Source of the DNA: Chloroflexota bacterium
GTDB lineage: Bacteria > Chloroflexota > Limnocylindria > QHBO01
Length of the DNA stretch: 64,000 nucleotides
Assembly: GCA_003243965.1 (NCBI GenBank)
Contig: QHBO01000017.1
Coordinates: 62,001-126,000, forward strand
Reading direction: 5' to 3'
The translations under genes and the position numbers were made by a program. The notes beneath the pieces were generated by a model. The model saw only the letters and a program-made list of their open reading frames with translations, was not told where the DNA came from and searched no databases. Positions 1 to 8,252 of this stretch are shown here, piece by piece. The first letter of the stretch is position 1. Every line of letters starts with the position of its first letter.

Positions 1-885
1 ATCTGGGGCGATGTGAGGGCGACGCTCGCCGCGCTCATCCCACATCTCGAAGCCAAGACCGACCTGTCTTGGCAAAACAAGGTTGTCGACGGGATGCGTG
101 AGTGGGACGCGGAGATGGAAGCGCAAGCGATGCTGCGCTATCCGGATGGGGTGAACCCCCGGCGCGTCTACCACGAGCTGAACAAGCGTCTTCCCCCACA
201 GGCCATCGTCACCGCCGACGCCGGGACGACGGCCGACTGGTACGGTCATCACATCCGCCTTCGACGCGGCATGATGGGCGATCTTTCGGGACGACTTGCC
301 AGCATGCTCGCCGCGATGCCTTACGCGGTTGCGGCGAAATTCGCCTACTCGGATCGGTCGGTTATCTGCACGATCGGCGACGGCGCATTCCAGATGCTCG
401 GGATGAACGAGCTCATCACGATCAGGAAATACCTGAAGGAATGGGTCGATCCGCAGTTCATTATCCTGGTGCTGCACAACAACGATCTCGCACAGGTGTC
501 GTGGGAGATGCGCACCGAAGACGCCAACCCCGTGTGGAGCACCTCGCAGGATGTCCAGTCGGTCGACTATGCGGGATGGGCCGAATTGCTCGGATTCACC
601 GGCATCAGGGTGAAGTCCGACGATGAGGTCGAAGCGGCGTGGGATGCTGCGTTCGCCAACCGGGGTGTCACCTTGATCGACGCATACACCAGCAAGAACG
701 TCCCGCCGCTTCCGCCGCACATCACCCGCGAGTTCGCGCTGCACACCGCCGAGGCGCTGCTCAAAGGGGATCCCTCGGCTGCCGGCGTCATCCGCGATTC
801 GGCAGAGGCGCTGCTGTCCGAGGGGATCGAACGGGTCAAAGGGGCACTTCACATCGGCGAGGATCGCGACAAGCCCAGCGATTAG
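1..885 (+). CDS. Thiamine-diphosphate-dependent enzyme, C-terminal part (5'-truncated by the window edge)
   Basis: The frame is open from base 1, so the gene begins before the window; the GTG at 13 is internal. About 295 residues remain. They fit the central-domain end and the C-terminal ThDP-binding domain of the acetolactate synthase/pyruvate oxidase/benzoylformate decarboxylase family. The fold shows as 'TADAGTT' (substrate side) and 'GDGAFQMLGMNELITI' followed by 'HNND', the GDG-X(~25)-N cofactor and Mg motif of this superfamily. The exact substrate cannot be read; close relatives are often named 'thiamine pyrophosphate-requiring protein'. The tail is charged. The gene converges on the GMC/enolase operon on the other strand with 119 bp between, so it is probably a separate unit. 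Family call firm, substrate unknown. Confidence 0.85.
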   Translation: MWGDVRATLAALIPHLEAKTDLSWQNKVVDGMREWDAEMEAQAMLRYPDGVNPRRVYHELNKRLPPQAIVTADAGTTADWYGHHIRLRRGMMGDLSGRLASMLAAMPYAVAAKFAYSDRSVICTIGDGAFQMLGMNELITIRKYLKEWVDPQFIILVLHNNDLAQVSWEMRTEDANPVWSTSQDVQSVDYAGWAELLGFTGIRVKSDDEVEAAWDAAFANRGVTLIDAYTSKNVPPLPPHITREFALHTAEALLKGDPSAAGVIRDSAEALLSEGIERVKGALHIGEDRDKPSD

Positions 886-1004
886 ACCCGACGACCGCGA
901 TCGCACGCTGCTGCCAGGCAGCTTCGGAACTCGCCGGTCGGCGCCACGATCCGAGGATCCAGCGCAGCATCGCCAAGATCTCGGCGCGCCTGCCTTGCAC
1001 GCGT

Positions 1005-2669
1005 TCAGACCTCGACCGCGGCTGGACCTGCCGGCCGGTGGGCCAGGGCGCCCGCCGGTACCGCGCGGCGCAGCCAGTCAGCGGTCCGCGCGGCCAGCGC
1101 CGAGATCGTCAGGGCAGGGTTAGCCGAACCTTGGGTGGGCAAGACGCTGCCATCGCAGACCAACAGATTCGGCACGTCCCAGCTGCGGCACCAGCGATCG
1201 ACGACCGAGTCGTCGGGCGTGATGCCCATCCGGGCGGTCCCCACCAGGTGCGCGTAGCGGTCGACGGCATGGACCTCGGTCGCCCCGGCCGCCTGGAGGA
1301 CGGCCGTTGCCCGGTCGACTCCGGCGGCCATCATCCGGCGGTCGTTGTCCCCCAGACTGAACCGCGCATACGGGGCCGGCAGGCCGAAGCGGTCCTTCTC
1401 GGTCGGGTGGAGCGTGACCGTGTTGGTCTCTGCGGGCAGGATCTCGCCGAGGACGCCGATGGCGGCGTAATGGTTGTACTCCCTCATGGCGCGAACCAGG
1501 TCCTCCCCGAAACCGCCGTCCTCGCCGCTGATGAGGTGGGCCATGGCGATCGGCAGCGGGGACACCGTCTGGAGGGCGTAGCCCCGCACAAAGTCGTTCG
1601 CCGGATCTGTTTCATAGAACTCCTCGGTCGTGGCGCACGCGGGGGGCGCCTTGTACTGGCGAATGGGCCCCGGAAAGCGTCCCCACACGACCGGCCCGGC
1701 CTGGGCCATCAGGAAGCGGCCGACCGTCCCGCTCGAATTGGCCAGGCCATCTGGGAAACGCGCCGAGGCTGACTCGAGCAGGAGCCTGGGCGTCTCGACA
1801 GCATAGCCGGCCACGATCACGGCGCGGGCACGTTGGACCTCCTCGATACGGCGCCCGTCGGACCGGGTCCGGTAGTAGCGCACGCCGGTGACCCGCCCGG
1901 CGGCATCGACCGGTATCTCGTGCGCCAGCGCGCCGGTCCTGATCTCCGCGCCATCGGCGATTGCATCGGGGATGTGACTGACGAGGGTCGAACTCTTGGC
2001 CCCGACCTTGCACCCGAGCAGACAGAAGCCCCGCATGATGCAATGCGGCCGTTGGCCGACGCGCCCGGCCGGGATCGCGACCGGGCCACCCGCGACAGCT
2101 TGGATGCCCAGGGCGTCGCAGCCTTTCAGGAGCATCTGGCCGGCGGTGCCCGCTTGGATGGGGGCGTACGGGTAGCCATGGGGTCGGCCCCATGGAAAGT
2201 GGGCTGGTCCGGAGACCGGGTACTCACGTTCCATCCGTTCGTAGTACGGCTCGAGGTCGTCGTAGCTTATCGGCCAGTCCACGGCGACGCCATCGAGGCT
2301 GCGGACGCGGAAATCTGAGGGGTGCAGGCGCGGGCAGAAGGCCGCGTAGTGGACCGTGCTGCCGCCGACCCCACGGCCGGAGTTATTGGCCCCGAAGTCG
2401 AGTGGGTCCGTGCCGCCGGTGATCCGCAGTTCGTCCCAGAAGAGAGGACCGGAACCGGCCTCGTCCGACACCATGTCGGTCTCGCTGTCATGCCATGGCC
2501 CAGCCTCCAGGGCCACCACGGAGAAGCCGAAACTGGCCAGGCGTTGAGCGAGGACCCCGCCCCCGGCGCCCGTGCCCACGATGCAGAAGTCGACTTCATC
2601 CGCCGGGCGATACTCGCGCATGTCCGTGTCGAGCACCCAGTTGGGCGAGAGGTGGACGTGCAGCTTCAT
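1005..2669 (-). CDS. GMC-family FAD oxidoreductase (gluconate 2-dehydrogenase-like large subunit)
   Basis: A 554-residue flavoprotein of the glucose-methanol-choline family. An N-terminal Rossmann motif 'GTGAGGGVLAQRL' (about residues 32-44) binds FAD. 'GRGVGGSTVHY' (about 100) is the GMC signature region, and the C-terminal 'GTARMG' and 'TQGSANPALTISALA' blocks belong to the catalytic and FAD-closing part. It should oxidise an alcohol or sugar (acid) and pass electrons on. No Tat or Sec signal is visible, so it looks cytoplasmic or is carried by its partner. Its ATG overlaps the stop of the upstream subunit-3 gene (ATGA), implying coupled synthesis. No cytochrome c subunit lies nearby; two membrane proteins occupy the operon instead. 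It is the last gene of a five-gene coupled set. Confidence 0.9.
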   Translation of the reverse strand: MKLHVHLSPNWVLDTDMREYRPADEVDFCIVGTGAGGGVLAQRLASFGFSVVALEAGPWHDSETDMVSDEAGSGPLFWDELRITGGTDPLDFGANNSGRGVGGSTVHYAAFCPRLHPSDFRVRSLDGVAVDWPISYDDLEPYYERMEREYPVSGPAHFPWGRPHGYPYAPIQAGTAGQMLLKGCDALGIQAVAGGPVAIPAGRVGQRPHCIMRGFCLLGCKVGAKSSTLVSHIPDAIADGAEIRTGALAHEIPVDAAGRVTGVRYYRTRSDGRRIEEVQRARAVIVAGYAVETPRLLLESASARFPDGLANSSGTVGRFLMAQAGPVVWGRFPGPIRQYKAPPACATTEEFYETDPANDFVRGYALQTVSPLPIAMAHLISGEDGGFGEDLVRAMREYNHYAAIGVLGEILPAETNTVTLHPTEKDRFGLPAPYARFSLGDNDRRMMAAGVDRATAVLQAAGATEVHAVDRYAHLVGTARMGITPDDSVVDRWCRSWDVPNLLVCDGSVLPTQGSANPALTISALAARTADWLRRAVPAGALAHRPAGPAAVEV

Positions 2670-3268
2670 CCCGACACTTCCTCAGCCTCCCAAGGCTCCG
2701 GGGCGCCGAAGTTGAGGGCGGTATAACCGCGCGGGTAGGCCGGCCCACCAAAGCCGATCTCATCCCAGGCCGTCGGGTGCGAGTAGTAGATCCCACAGAT
2801 CGCCTGCAATGCGATATGAATCCACCAACGCCCCGCCGGCATCTCGCGCCAGATCCTGCCCGCAGGTTGCCCTGCTCGGACAGCCAGAAGGACCGCATCC
2901 TGACCGGTCGCGTCCAGTTCCACGAACGAGGCAGAGCGGAGGATGAGGGCCGTCTCGTCGAGACCTCGCAGACCGAGGCCCCAGGCCATTCGCTCATCGG
3001 GCATGTCGTCGAAGCGCGTGCCCCCGATATCGGTGCTGTCACAGCGCTCATCGATCCAGGGAGCGATCGGCACGCGGCGCGCCGGCGGTCGATGGTCCTG
3101 AGGGATGACGCGTGCGCACAATGCCTCGAGGGTGGCCCGGGCGTGGTCGTCGAAATGACGGAAGTCGGGTACGTTGTAGACCCGATCGAGGATGACACGG
3201 CGGGTGGCGTCGTCCCAATGGCCGCGCTGAGCCAGCGCGTCGGCTTCGGGGTAACGGTCGCCGGTCAT
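2666..3268 (-). CDS. Gluconate 2-dehydrogenase subunit 3 family protein
   Basis: A 200-residue protein with the pattern of the small subunit of gluconate 2-dehydrogenase-type complexes: 'FDDHARATLEALCARVIPQD' near residue 40, then a helical body and a Gly/Pro-rich end. In known complexes this subunit binds and stabilises the GMC flavoprotein and often brings a Tat signal. Here no twin-arginine signal is present at the N-terminus, which is unusual. It is coupled by ATGA at both ends: its start overlaps the stop of the duplicated membrane protein, and its stop overlaps the start of the GMC gene. The pairing with the GMC gene makes the family call strong; the physiological substrate is unknown. 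Confidence 0.85.
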   Translation of the reverse strand: MTGDRYPEADALAQRGHWDDATRRVILDRVYNVPDFRHFDDHARATLEALCARVIPQDHRPPARRVPIAPWIDERCDSTDIGGTRFDDMPDERMAWGLGLRGLDETALILRSASFVELDATGQDAVLLAVRAGQPAGRIWREMPAGRWWIHIALQAICGIYYSHPTAWDEIGFGGPAYPRGYTALNFGAPEPWEAEEVSG

Positions 3269-4176
3269 CGCCGACCGCCGCGTCGCATGAGCGTCGCCAG
3301 CAAGCCCAGGAGACCGACCGACGAGAAGAGGAGCGGCGCGAAGAGCGGTGGACCCATGGTCAGGTTGAAGCCGAGATTGCTAAAGCCACCAGGCATGTCC
3401 CGGATGCCCCGGAGGTGGAGGAGGAAGCCGGCCAGCCCATCGCCGAACGTGACCAGCGAGACGACAGGCAGGACCACGCGAGCGGCCTCCTCGCTGGCTG
3501 CCGCGGCGATGCCGGCGGCGACCATGGGCGGGGTGAGCCACACCGGCGTCCACATCAGGCGATCGTTGAAGCTGCCGCGGAGATGCTCAAAATAGGCTTC
3601 GCCGCCCGCCAGCACCGCCAGACTCGCGGCAGTCACGGCCATGCCGCGTTGGAAGCGACCGTCCGCTATGTCCGCCGCAAGGCGGGTGACGAGCCCCGCA
3701 TCATGGGTCCGGGCAGCCGTCGTGGATCCGTCGTCGTCCGATACCGCCGGCCGCAGTGCGGCCGCGAACAGGCCCAGCACGCCGACGCTCGACATCAGCA
3801 GGGGAGCGAAGACCGGCGGCCCCATGACCACGTTGTACTGGCCGAGGCGAAAGCCGCCCGGCATGCGCCGGATGCCCCGAAGATGCAGAAGAAAGCCGAT
3901 GATCCCGTCGGCGATCGAGGCGACCGACACGGCCGGCAACAGCAAGCGCGTGCCCCGATCGCTGACGACGACCGCCAGCGCACCCACCGCCGTTGGCGGC
4001 ATGAGGGCCACGGGGGTCCACATCAGCGGGTCGGCGAAGGCGCCCCGGCGGTGCTGCGTATATGCTTCGAAGCCCGACACGATCGCGGCGAAGGCAGCCA
4101 TGAGGGCCATCGCCCGTCGGAAACGTCCGTCGCGAATCTCGCGCCGGACGAAGTGCAGGGCATCGATCGGGCTCAC
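3265..4176 (-). CDS. Membrane protein made of two tandem copies of one domain (unknown function)
   Basis: The start chosen is the GTG at 4176, which overlaps the stop of the preceding small gene (GTGA); longer versions of the frame run into non-membrane sequence. The 303-residue product is an internal duplication: residues 14-142 and 168-297 align along their whole length. Shared blocks are 'DGRF.R.MA', 'EAY..H.RG.F.D.LMWTPV', 'DG..GFLLHLRGIR.MPGGF' and 'GPP.FAPLL.SSVG.LGL'. Each half has about four hydrophobic segments. Conserved His residues (42, 98, 198, 254) sit beside membrane segments and could bind heme or metal, but this is inference. It lies between an enolase-superfamily enzyme and a gluconate-dehydrogenase pair, so a role as membrane anchor or electron acceptor is possible. 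I do not recognise a named family. Confidence 0.85.
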   Translation of the reverse strand: MSPIDALHFVRREIRDGRFRRAMALMAAFAAIVSGFEAYTQHRRGAFADPLMWTPVALMPPTAVGALAVVVSDRGTRLLLPAVSVASIADGIIGFLLHLRGIRRMPGGFRLGQYNVVMGPPVFAPLLMSSVGVLGLFAAALRPAVSDDDGSTTAARTHDAGLVTRLAADIADGRFQRGMAVTAASLAVLAGGEAYFEHLRGSFNDRLMWTPVWLTPPMVAAGIAAAASEEAARVVLPVVSLVTFGDGLAGFLLHLRGIRDMPGGFSNLGFNLTMGPPLFAPLLFSSVGLLGLLATLMRRGGRR

Positions 4177-4382
4177 CGTGCCGCCACGTCGCGAACATGC
4201 CGATGCCGCTGGCCGCTGATGGCCCCCACGGCCGGCGGTTGCTCGGTGTGCGCTCGATCCCGGTTGGCGTTCCCGGAACGGCGGCCGAGCGCGAGGACCG
4301 AGGCGCCGGCGACAAGAGTCGCGGCGAAGGCAATGATGCAGACTTCGAGGATGGTCTCGGTCTCCGGCATCCGCGGCCTCAT
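4173..4382 (-). CDS. Small single-span membrane protein (hypothetical)
   Basis: A 69-residue ORF. The ATG at 4382 overlaps the stop of the enolase-superfamily gene (ATGA), and the TGA overlaps the GTG of the duplicated membrane protein (GTGA). This double coupling is the main reason to accept it and to prefer this start over the ATG five codons upstream. The N-terminal half contains one hydrophobic stretch ('CIIAFAATLVAGASVLAL'), followed by a basic, polar tail rich in Arg and His. No motif is recognised. By position it is probably a small partner of the membrane protein encoded next. Confidence 0.65.
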   Translation of the reverse strand: MRPRMPETETILEVCIIAFAATLVAGASVLALGRRSGNANRDRAHTEQPPAVGAISGQRHRHVRDVAAR

Positions 4383-5521
4383 ATCGAAACCTGCCATCGG
4401 GCGGCATCGGCGTGCTTCAGCTCAAGGCCCAGGCCGGGCCGGGAGAGGTCGGGCCGCAGGCAGCCATCGACCGGCCGTGGTGCTCCGTCGAAGAGCAGCT
4501 GCTCGATGCGCACATGGTCGAAGAAGTATTCGAGGTGGCAGATGGCGGGCAGTGCGCAGCCCAACGCAACATGCAGAGATGGGGCGCAATGCGAGGACAG
4601 GGGCATGGAGTGCGACCAGCACAGGGCGCCGACGCGCAGGAACTCGCTGATCCCGGCGCAACGCGTCGCGTCTGCCTGCAGGACATCGACCGCCCCAGCT
4701 TCGAGCATTCGCCGAAAATAGGGCAAGTCGTAGCCGTACTCGCCGGCCGTCACGGCCACGCCGGGCGGCCCCGCGTCACGGATGAGGCGGAGGCCCTCGA
4801 GGTCGTCCGAGGAAACCGGCTCCTCGAACCAGCCCACGCCCAGATCGGCGAAGGCGTGGGCGAACTCGAGCGCCTGCTTGCGCTCGTAGGCGCCGTTGGC
4901 ATCGACGAAGAGCGGGAGGTTGGGGCCGATTGCCCCGCGCGCCGCCCGCACCCGGTCGATATCGGCGCTCGGGTCCCGGCCGACCTTCATCTTGATCATG
5001 CCCAGGCCCTCGTCGACCCAGCCCGCGAGCTGGTCCTGCAACTCCGTGATCGAGTACGACGTGAATCCGCCGCTACCGTAGATGGGCACGCCCTCGCGAA
5101 CCTGGCCGAGGAGCGTAGCGAGGGACACATCGAGGAGCTTCGCCTTGAGGTCCCACATGGCGGTGTCGACGGCACTGATCGCCATCGAGACGATCCCCGG
5201 CCGACCGAGATTGCGGATCGCGCGAACCATGGCCAGCCAGGCGGCCGGGACGTCCATCGGATCGCGGCCGATGACCACGTCCGCCAGGAGGTCCAGGATG
5301 AGGCGGCCCGTCGCCGTGTCCGCGTAGCTATAGCCGAACCCATGCGTTCCCCCGGCCACCAGATCCACGACCACCAGCGTGGTCGCGTCCCAGTCGAGCG
5401 TGCCGTCCGATTCGGGCGTCGCGGTTGGGATGCGGTAAGCAGAGACGTCCAACCGTTCGATCGGCGCGAAGTCGCCGCGCATCGTCTCTTTGTGCTGGCG
5501 GTTCTGGGCCGACGCAGGCAT
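4379..5521 (-). CDS. Mandelate racemase/muconate lactonizing enzyme family protein (enolase superfamily)
   Basis: About 380 residues with the full enolase-superfamily pattern: an N-terminal capping domain, then a TIM barrel with the KxK pair in 'IKMKVG', metal ligands Asp in 'VDANGAY', Glu in 'WFEEPV' and Glu in 'TAGEYGYD', then 'ADATRCAG' and a catalytic-type His in 'SSHCAPSLH'. Such enzymes abstract a proton next to a carboxylate; typical members are sugar-acid dehydratases, racemases or lactonizing enzymes. I start at the ATG at 5521, preceded by GGAG nine bases upstream; a GTG at 5551 and an ATG at 5482 are alternatives. It heads the coupled operon that ends in the GMC dehydrogenase, suggesting a sugar-acid pathway. 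The substrate is not predictable. Confidence 0.9.
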   Translation of the reverse strand: MPASAQNRQHKETMRGDFAPIERLDVSAYRIPTATPESDGTLDWDATTLVVVDLVAGGTHGFGYSYADTATGRLILDLLADVVIGRDPMDVPAAWLAMVRAIRNLGRPGIVSMAISAVDTAMWDLKAKLLDVSLATLLGQVREGVPIYGSGGFTSYSITELQDQLAGWVDEGLGMIKMKVGRDPSADIDRVRAARGAIGPNLPLFVDANGAYERKQALEFAHAFADLGVGWFEEPVSSDDLEGLRLIRDAGPPGVAVTAGEYGYDLPYFRRMLEAGAVDVLQADATRCAGISEFLRVGALCWSHSMPLSSHCAPSLHVALGCALPAICHLEYFFDHVRIEQLLFDGAPRPVDGCLRPDLSRPGLGLELKHADAARWQVSI

Positions 5522-5707
5522 CAGACCAAGCTCCATCTGGTCGAACACCACTCTGTCAGGTGCCGGACAGTGCGTGTGTTCGGGTCAGGTCAGGATACCC
5601 CTCTCGTCGATTGGGAGCCCCGGCCGTGTGGTGGGCATGTCGAACCCTGAAGGTGACGTCACGGGATGCCCAGCGCATCTGCGGCATGTGCGGACGGGCT
5701 AAATCGG

Positions 5708-6045
5708 TTCCTCGAGATCGATCAGCGCATGGCTGCGCCGTCCTTCGCGGTCATGCTCGTCTTCCCAATTCTGGCCGGGCTCGTCGTCGGCGTGCCAGCG
5801 GTGAGTGGCGAGGTCGAGCGCGGCATAGCGCCCCTGCCATGGACGCTCAACGGCTCGCGCCGTCAATGGCTGATAGTCCGACTAGCTGTCCTGCTCGGAG
5901 CCCTCATGGTGGCTCTCTTGCCACTCGTGCCGGCAACCGATTGGCTGGAAGCGGCGCGATCGCCCTCGTGCAGCCGGCGGCCTCATTCGGCGACGAAGGG
6001 GCTCGAGGCATCGCCCTCCTCGCTTGCGCCGTCGCCGGATTCGCG
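5708..6045 (+). pseudogene. Fragment of an ABC-2 type transporter permease, frameshifted
   Basis: From 5708 to about 5965 the frame reads a membrane sequence typical of ABC-2 permeases with a 'GVP.VSGEVERG.APLPW.L.GSRR.WL..R' pattern, ending 'DWLEAARSP'. The match then jumps to another frame ('QPAASFGDEGARGIALLACAVAGFA', near 5967-6045), the expected continuation, so an indel interrupts it near 5966. Both ends are missing: there is no start, no ribosome-binding site and no ATPase partner. I read it as a dead remnant. The family call is from sequence pattern memory only. Confidence 0.5.
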
Positions 6046-6068
6046 CCACGGCCAGGGTGGCCCGCCGG

Positions 6069-6161
6069 TCAGCGTGGACCGCACCCTCGAGCAGGTGACC
6101 GCCGATGACTTCGACGCGCTGCTCCTACCGGGCGCGCATCCGGTTGTTGCGCGGATCGTGC
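6069..6161 (+). pseudogene. Short remnant resembling a DJ-1/PfpI family protein
   Basis: The frame downstream of the permease remnant contains 'VSVDRTLEQVTADDFDALLLPG', which resembles the 'DFDALVLPGG' strand-turn of DJ-1/PfpI class I amidotransferase-like proteins. The typical nucleophile-elbow sequence and the rest of the domain do not follow. The stretch then runs into the 3' end of the oppositely oriented hypothetical gene. It is only about 90 bp, so the assignment is tentative. Confidence 0.35.
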
Positions 6162-6538
6162 GTCAGCTCGGCCTTCCCAAGCGCCTCGAGAAGCGGGGGG
6201 AGATACATCCCGAACCGGCCGCGCAGCCCCTTCTTCAGGCCATACCACCCGCCGACCGGGTTCCCCGGAGATCGACCCCAGGCCTCCACGGTTCCCTCTG
6301 CCGCCGGCTTCTGCTCGTCTGCGGCGCCGAGCGGCATCCAGTCACCGTGCGCCCGCAGCATGGCGTGAAGATCGTCGATGGCCCGCAGGTCGTAGCGCAA
6401 CTGCGTCGAGCCGACCTGGCAGACGAGCGTCGGCGGGTCGGTGGCCTCGTCCCGATACATCTCGTATGACGAGGTCCCCGGCGGCGTCTTGAGAACCCAC
6501 GGGTGATCTCGCGTTCCATCGCCAGTCTGTTCAGTCAT
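6125..6538 (-). CDS. Conserved hypothetical protein (DUF6855-like)
   Basis: A 137-residue soluble protein. The start is set at the ATG at 6538, because the upstream extension in frame looks unlike coding sequence. Striking blocks are 'DHPWVLKTPPGTSSYEMYRD', 'LRYDLRAIDDLHAMLRAHGDWMPLG' (seen in two parts), 'GTVEAWGRSP.NPVGGWYG' and a basic C-terminus 'HDPRNNRMRAR'. I recall this pattern as a conserved uncharacterised family (DUF6855) of high-GC bacteria, but cannot confirm the number here. There is no signal peptide or membrane segment. The gene follows the amidohydrolase gene on the same strand after 82 bp. Function unknown. Confidence 0.75.
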   Translation of the reverse strand: MTEQTGDGTRDHPWVLKTPPGTSSYEMYRDEATDPPTLVCQVGSTQLRYDLRAIDDLHAMLRAHGDWMPLGAADEQKPAAEGTVEAWGRSPGNPVGGWYGLKKGLRGRFGMYLPPLLEALGKAELTHDPRNNRMRAR

Positions 6539-6620
6539 CAGTCCCGTCCTCATCGTGGTCTTGGGCGTTCCAGGCTCCGACGATACCACCGCGCACCCGC
6601 CGGCTCCGACCGGCCGAGGC

Positions 6621-8252
6621 TCAGGACCGATGAACTTCCCCACCGGCGACCAGAGTCAGGTCCGAGCGGACCGCCACCAGGTCGTCTTCCGCGGCGAGCA
6701 GGCTGGCGAAGTCGATGTTCAGCACAGCGAGATCGGCGAGCGCGCCGGGGTGCAGGTGGCCCTCATCCCCGCGGCCGATCGCCAGAGCGGGCGCGCGGGT
6801 GTATGCCTCAACCGCTTCCGCGGCGGTGATCGCCTGCGCCGGCTGCCACGCTTCGCGGGAGTCGCCGGGGAGGCGGCGATGCACCGCGGCCACGATCCCT
6901 GCCCACGGGTTGGCCGTCTCGATCGGCGCGTCCGAGCCGAAGGCGAGGCGCGCCTTCGCGTCGAGCAGCGAGCGCCAGGGATAGGCATGCGCCAGGCGGT
7001 CGGCCCAGCATGCTTCTGCGTCGTCGCGGTCGGCGGCGCAGTGGATCGGCTGCATGCTGGCGGTGAGATCCATGGCCGCGAAGCGGGCACGGTCAGCCGG
7101 TCGTACCAGCTGAGCGTGCTCGATCCGATCCGGCGGCACGCCGGCACCGCGCGGCGCCGACCGAGACTGGGCGTCGAGCACGACCGCGACGGCCCGATCG
7201 CCGATGGCGTGGATGGCGGCCGCGACTCCCGCAGCGCGGCATTCCGCCAGGAATGCATCAAGCTCCGGGTCGTCGAGTCGCAGGATGCCAGTGCCGCCGG
7301 TGCAGGTGTCGGGGTGAAAGAGCGCCGCCGTCCGTGAGCCCAGGGCTCCATCGGCGAAAGCCTTGGCCCATCCGATTCGCATCGTCCGGCTGCCGGGCAG
7401 CGGGGCGCCGGTGCGCAGACCGCCCTCGGTAGCCGCGGTCAGGGCGGCCATCGGCAGATCGAGCGTGATCCGCAGGCGCGTGTCCAGTCGGTGCCGCGCC
7501 TCGGCAAGCGTCGAGAACGAGTCACCGAGCGCCGAGTAGCGACCCAGGCCGCCGGCGGCGTCGTCGTCGCCAGCATCGGTGAGGCCGGTGATCCCGTAGG
7601 CCGCGAGCTCGGCAGCCGTCTCCGAGAGCGCGAACAGCAGCTCCTCGCCGCCGAGAGGCTGCAGGACTCGCCCCACCAGCTCGATGGCTCGCTCGCGCAG
7701 CACGCCATTCGGCTCTCCTCCGGCCCCGCGTTCGAGGCGGCCGCCGGCAGGATCAGGCGTGCCGGCATGGACTCCCGCCTCGGCGAGCGCGGCGGCTGAT
7801 GCCCAGGCGGAGTGGCCGTCGTGACTGGCGAGGAACGCGGGACGATCGGCGACCGCCGCCTCCAGCAGGTCGAGGCGTCGCTGATCGAGACGGGCCTCGC
7901 TCCATCCGCGCCCGAACATCCAGCTTCCCACCGGCAGCATGGCAGCGGCTGCCCTGACCTGCGCGACGAGCTCGGCCATGTCGCGCGCTCCGTCCAGGGC
8001 CGCCTCGCGGCGCGCCCGCGCCATGCCCACCAGGTGAGCGTGGAAATCGTGCAGGCCCGGGACGACCGCGCGCCCGCGGGCATCGATGGTCCGGGATCCG
8101 GGCCGCGACAACTCCCGTATCTCGCTCCAGCGGCCGGCGGCGATCACGCGCTCACCGCCGATCGCCATCGCCTCCGCCGTGACCAGCCTTCCGCCGACCG
8201 CCTCGAGCGCCACCTCGCCACGCACCAGGAGCGGCGGCTCCCCGCGGCTCAT
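6621..8252 (-). CDS. YtcJ-like metal-dependent amidohydrolase
   Basis: The ATG at 8252 overlaps the stop of the glycosyltransferase gene (ATGA), so the 543-residue product starts there. It has the composite amidohydrolase layout: an N-terminal beta-sandwich ('MAIGGERVIAAG'), the metal-binding 'HDFHAHL' with His71 and His73, then a TIM barrel, and a C-terminal 'GSDAPIETANPWAGI' (the Asp metal ligand) with 'YTRAPALAIGRGDEGHL.PG..ADL', typical of YtcJ-type (amidohydrolase 3) enzymes. Such proteins hydrolyse amide or imide bonds of unknown small molecules. There is no signal peptide. It lies at the end of a long operon, and nothing nearby specifies a substrate. Confidence 0.9.
   Translation of the reverse strand: MSRGEPPLLVRGEVALEAVGGRLVTAEAMAIGGERVIAAGRWSEIRELSRPGSRTIDARGRAVVPGLHDFHAHLVGMARARREAALDGARDMAELVAQVRAAAAMLPVGSWMFGRGWSEARLDQRRLDLLEAAVADRPAFLASHDGHSAWASAAALAEAGVHAGTPDPAGGRLERGAGGEPNGVLRERAIELVGRVLQPLGGEELLFALSETAAELAAYGITGLTDAGDDDAAGGLGRYSALGDSFSTLAEARHRLDTRLRITLDLPMAALTAATEGGLRTGAPLPGSRTMRIGWAKAFADGALGSRTAALFHPDTCTGGTGILRLDDPELDAFLAECRAAGVAAAIHAIGDRAVAVVLDAQSRSAPRGAGVPPDRIEHAQLVRPADRARFAAMDLTASMQPIHCAADRDDAEACWADRLAHAYPWRSLLDAKARLAFGSDAPIETANPWAGIVAAVHRRLPGDSREAWQPAQAITAAEAVEAYTRAPALAIGRGDEGHLHPGALADLAVLNIDFASLLAAEDDLVAVRSDLTLVAGGEVHRS

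Noticed and set aside
886-1004. GCTGCC/GGCAGC hairpin between convergent genes as a terminator
   Set aside because: Only five pairs with a tiny loop and no T-run.
4412-5650. 412-codon open frame antisense to the enolase-superfamily gene
   Set aside because: Antisense shadow; its extent follows codon bias of the real gene.
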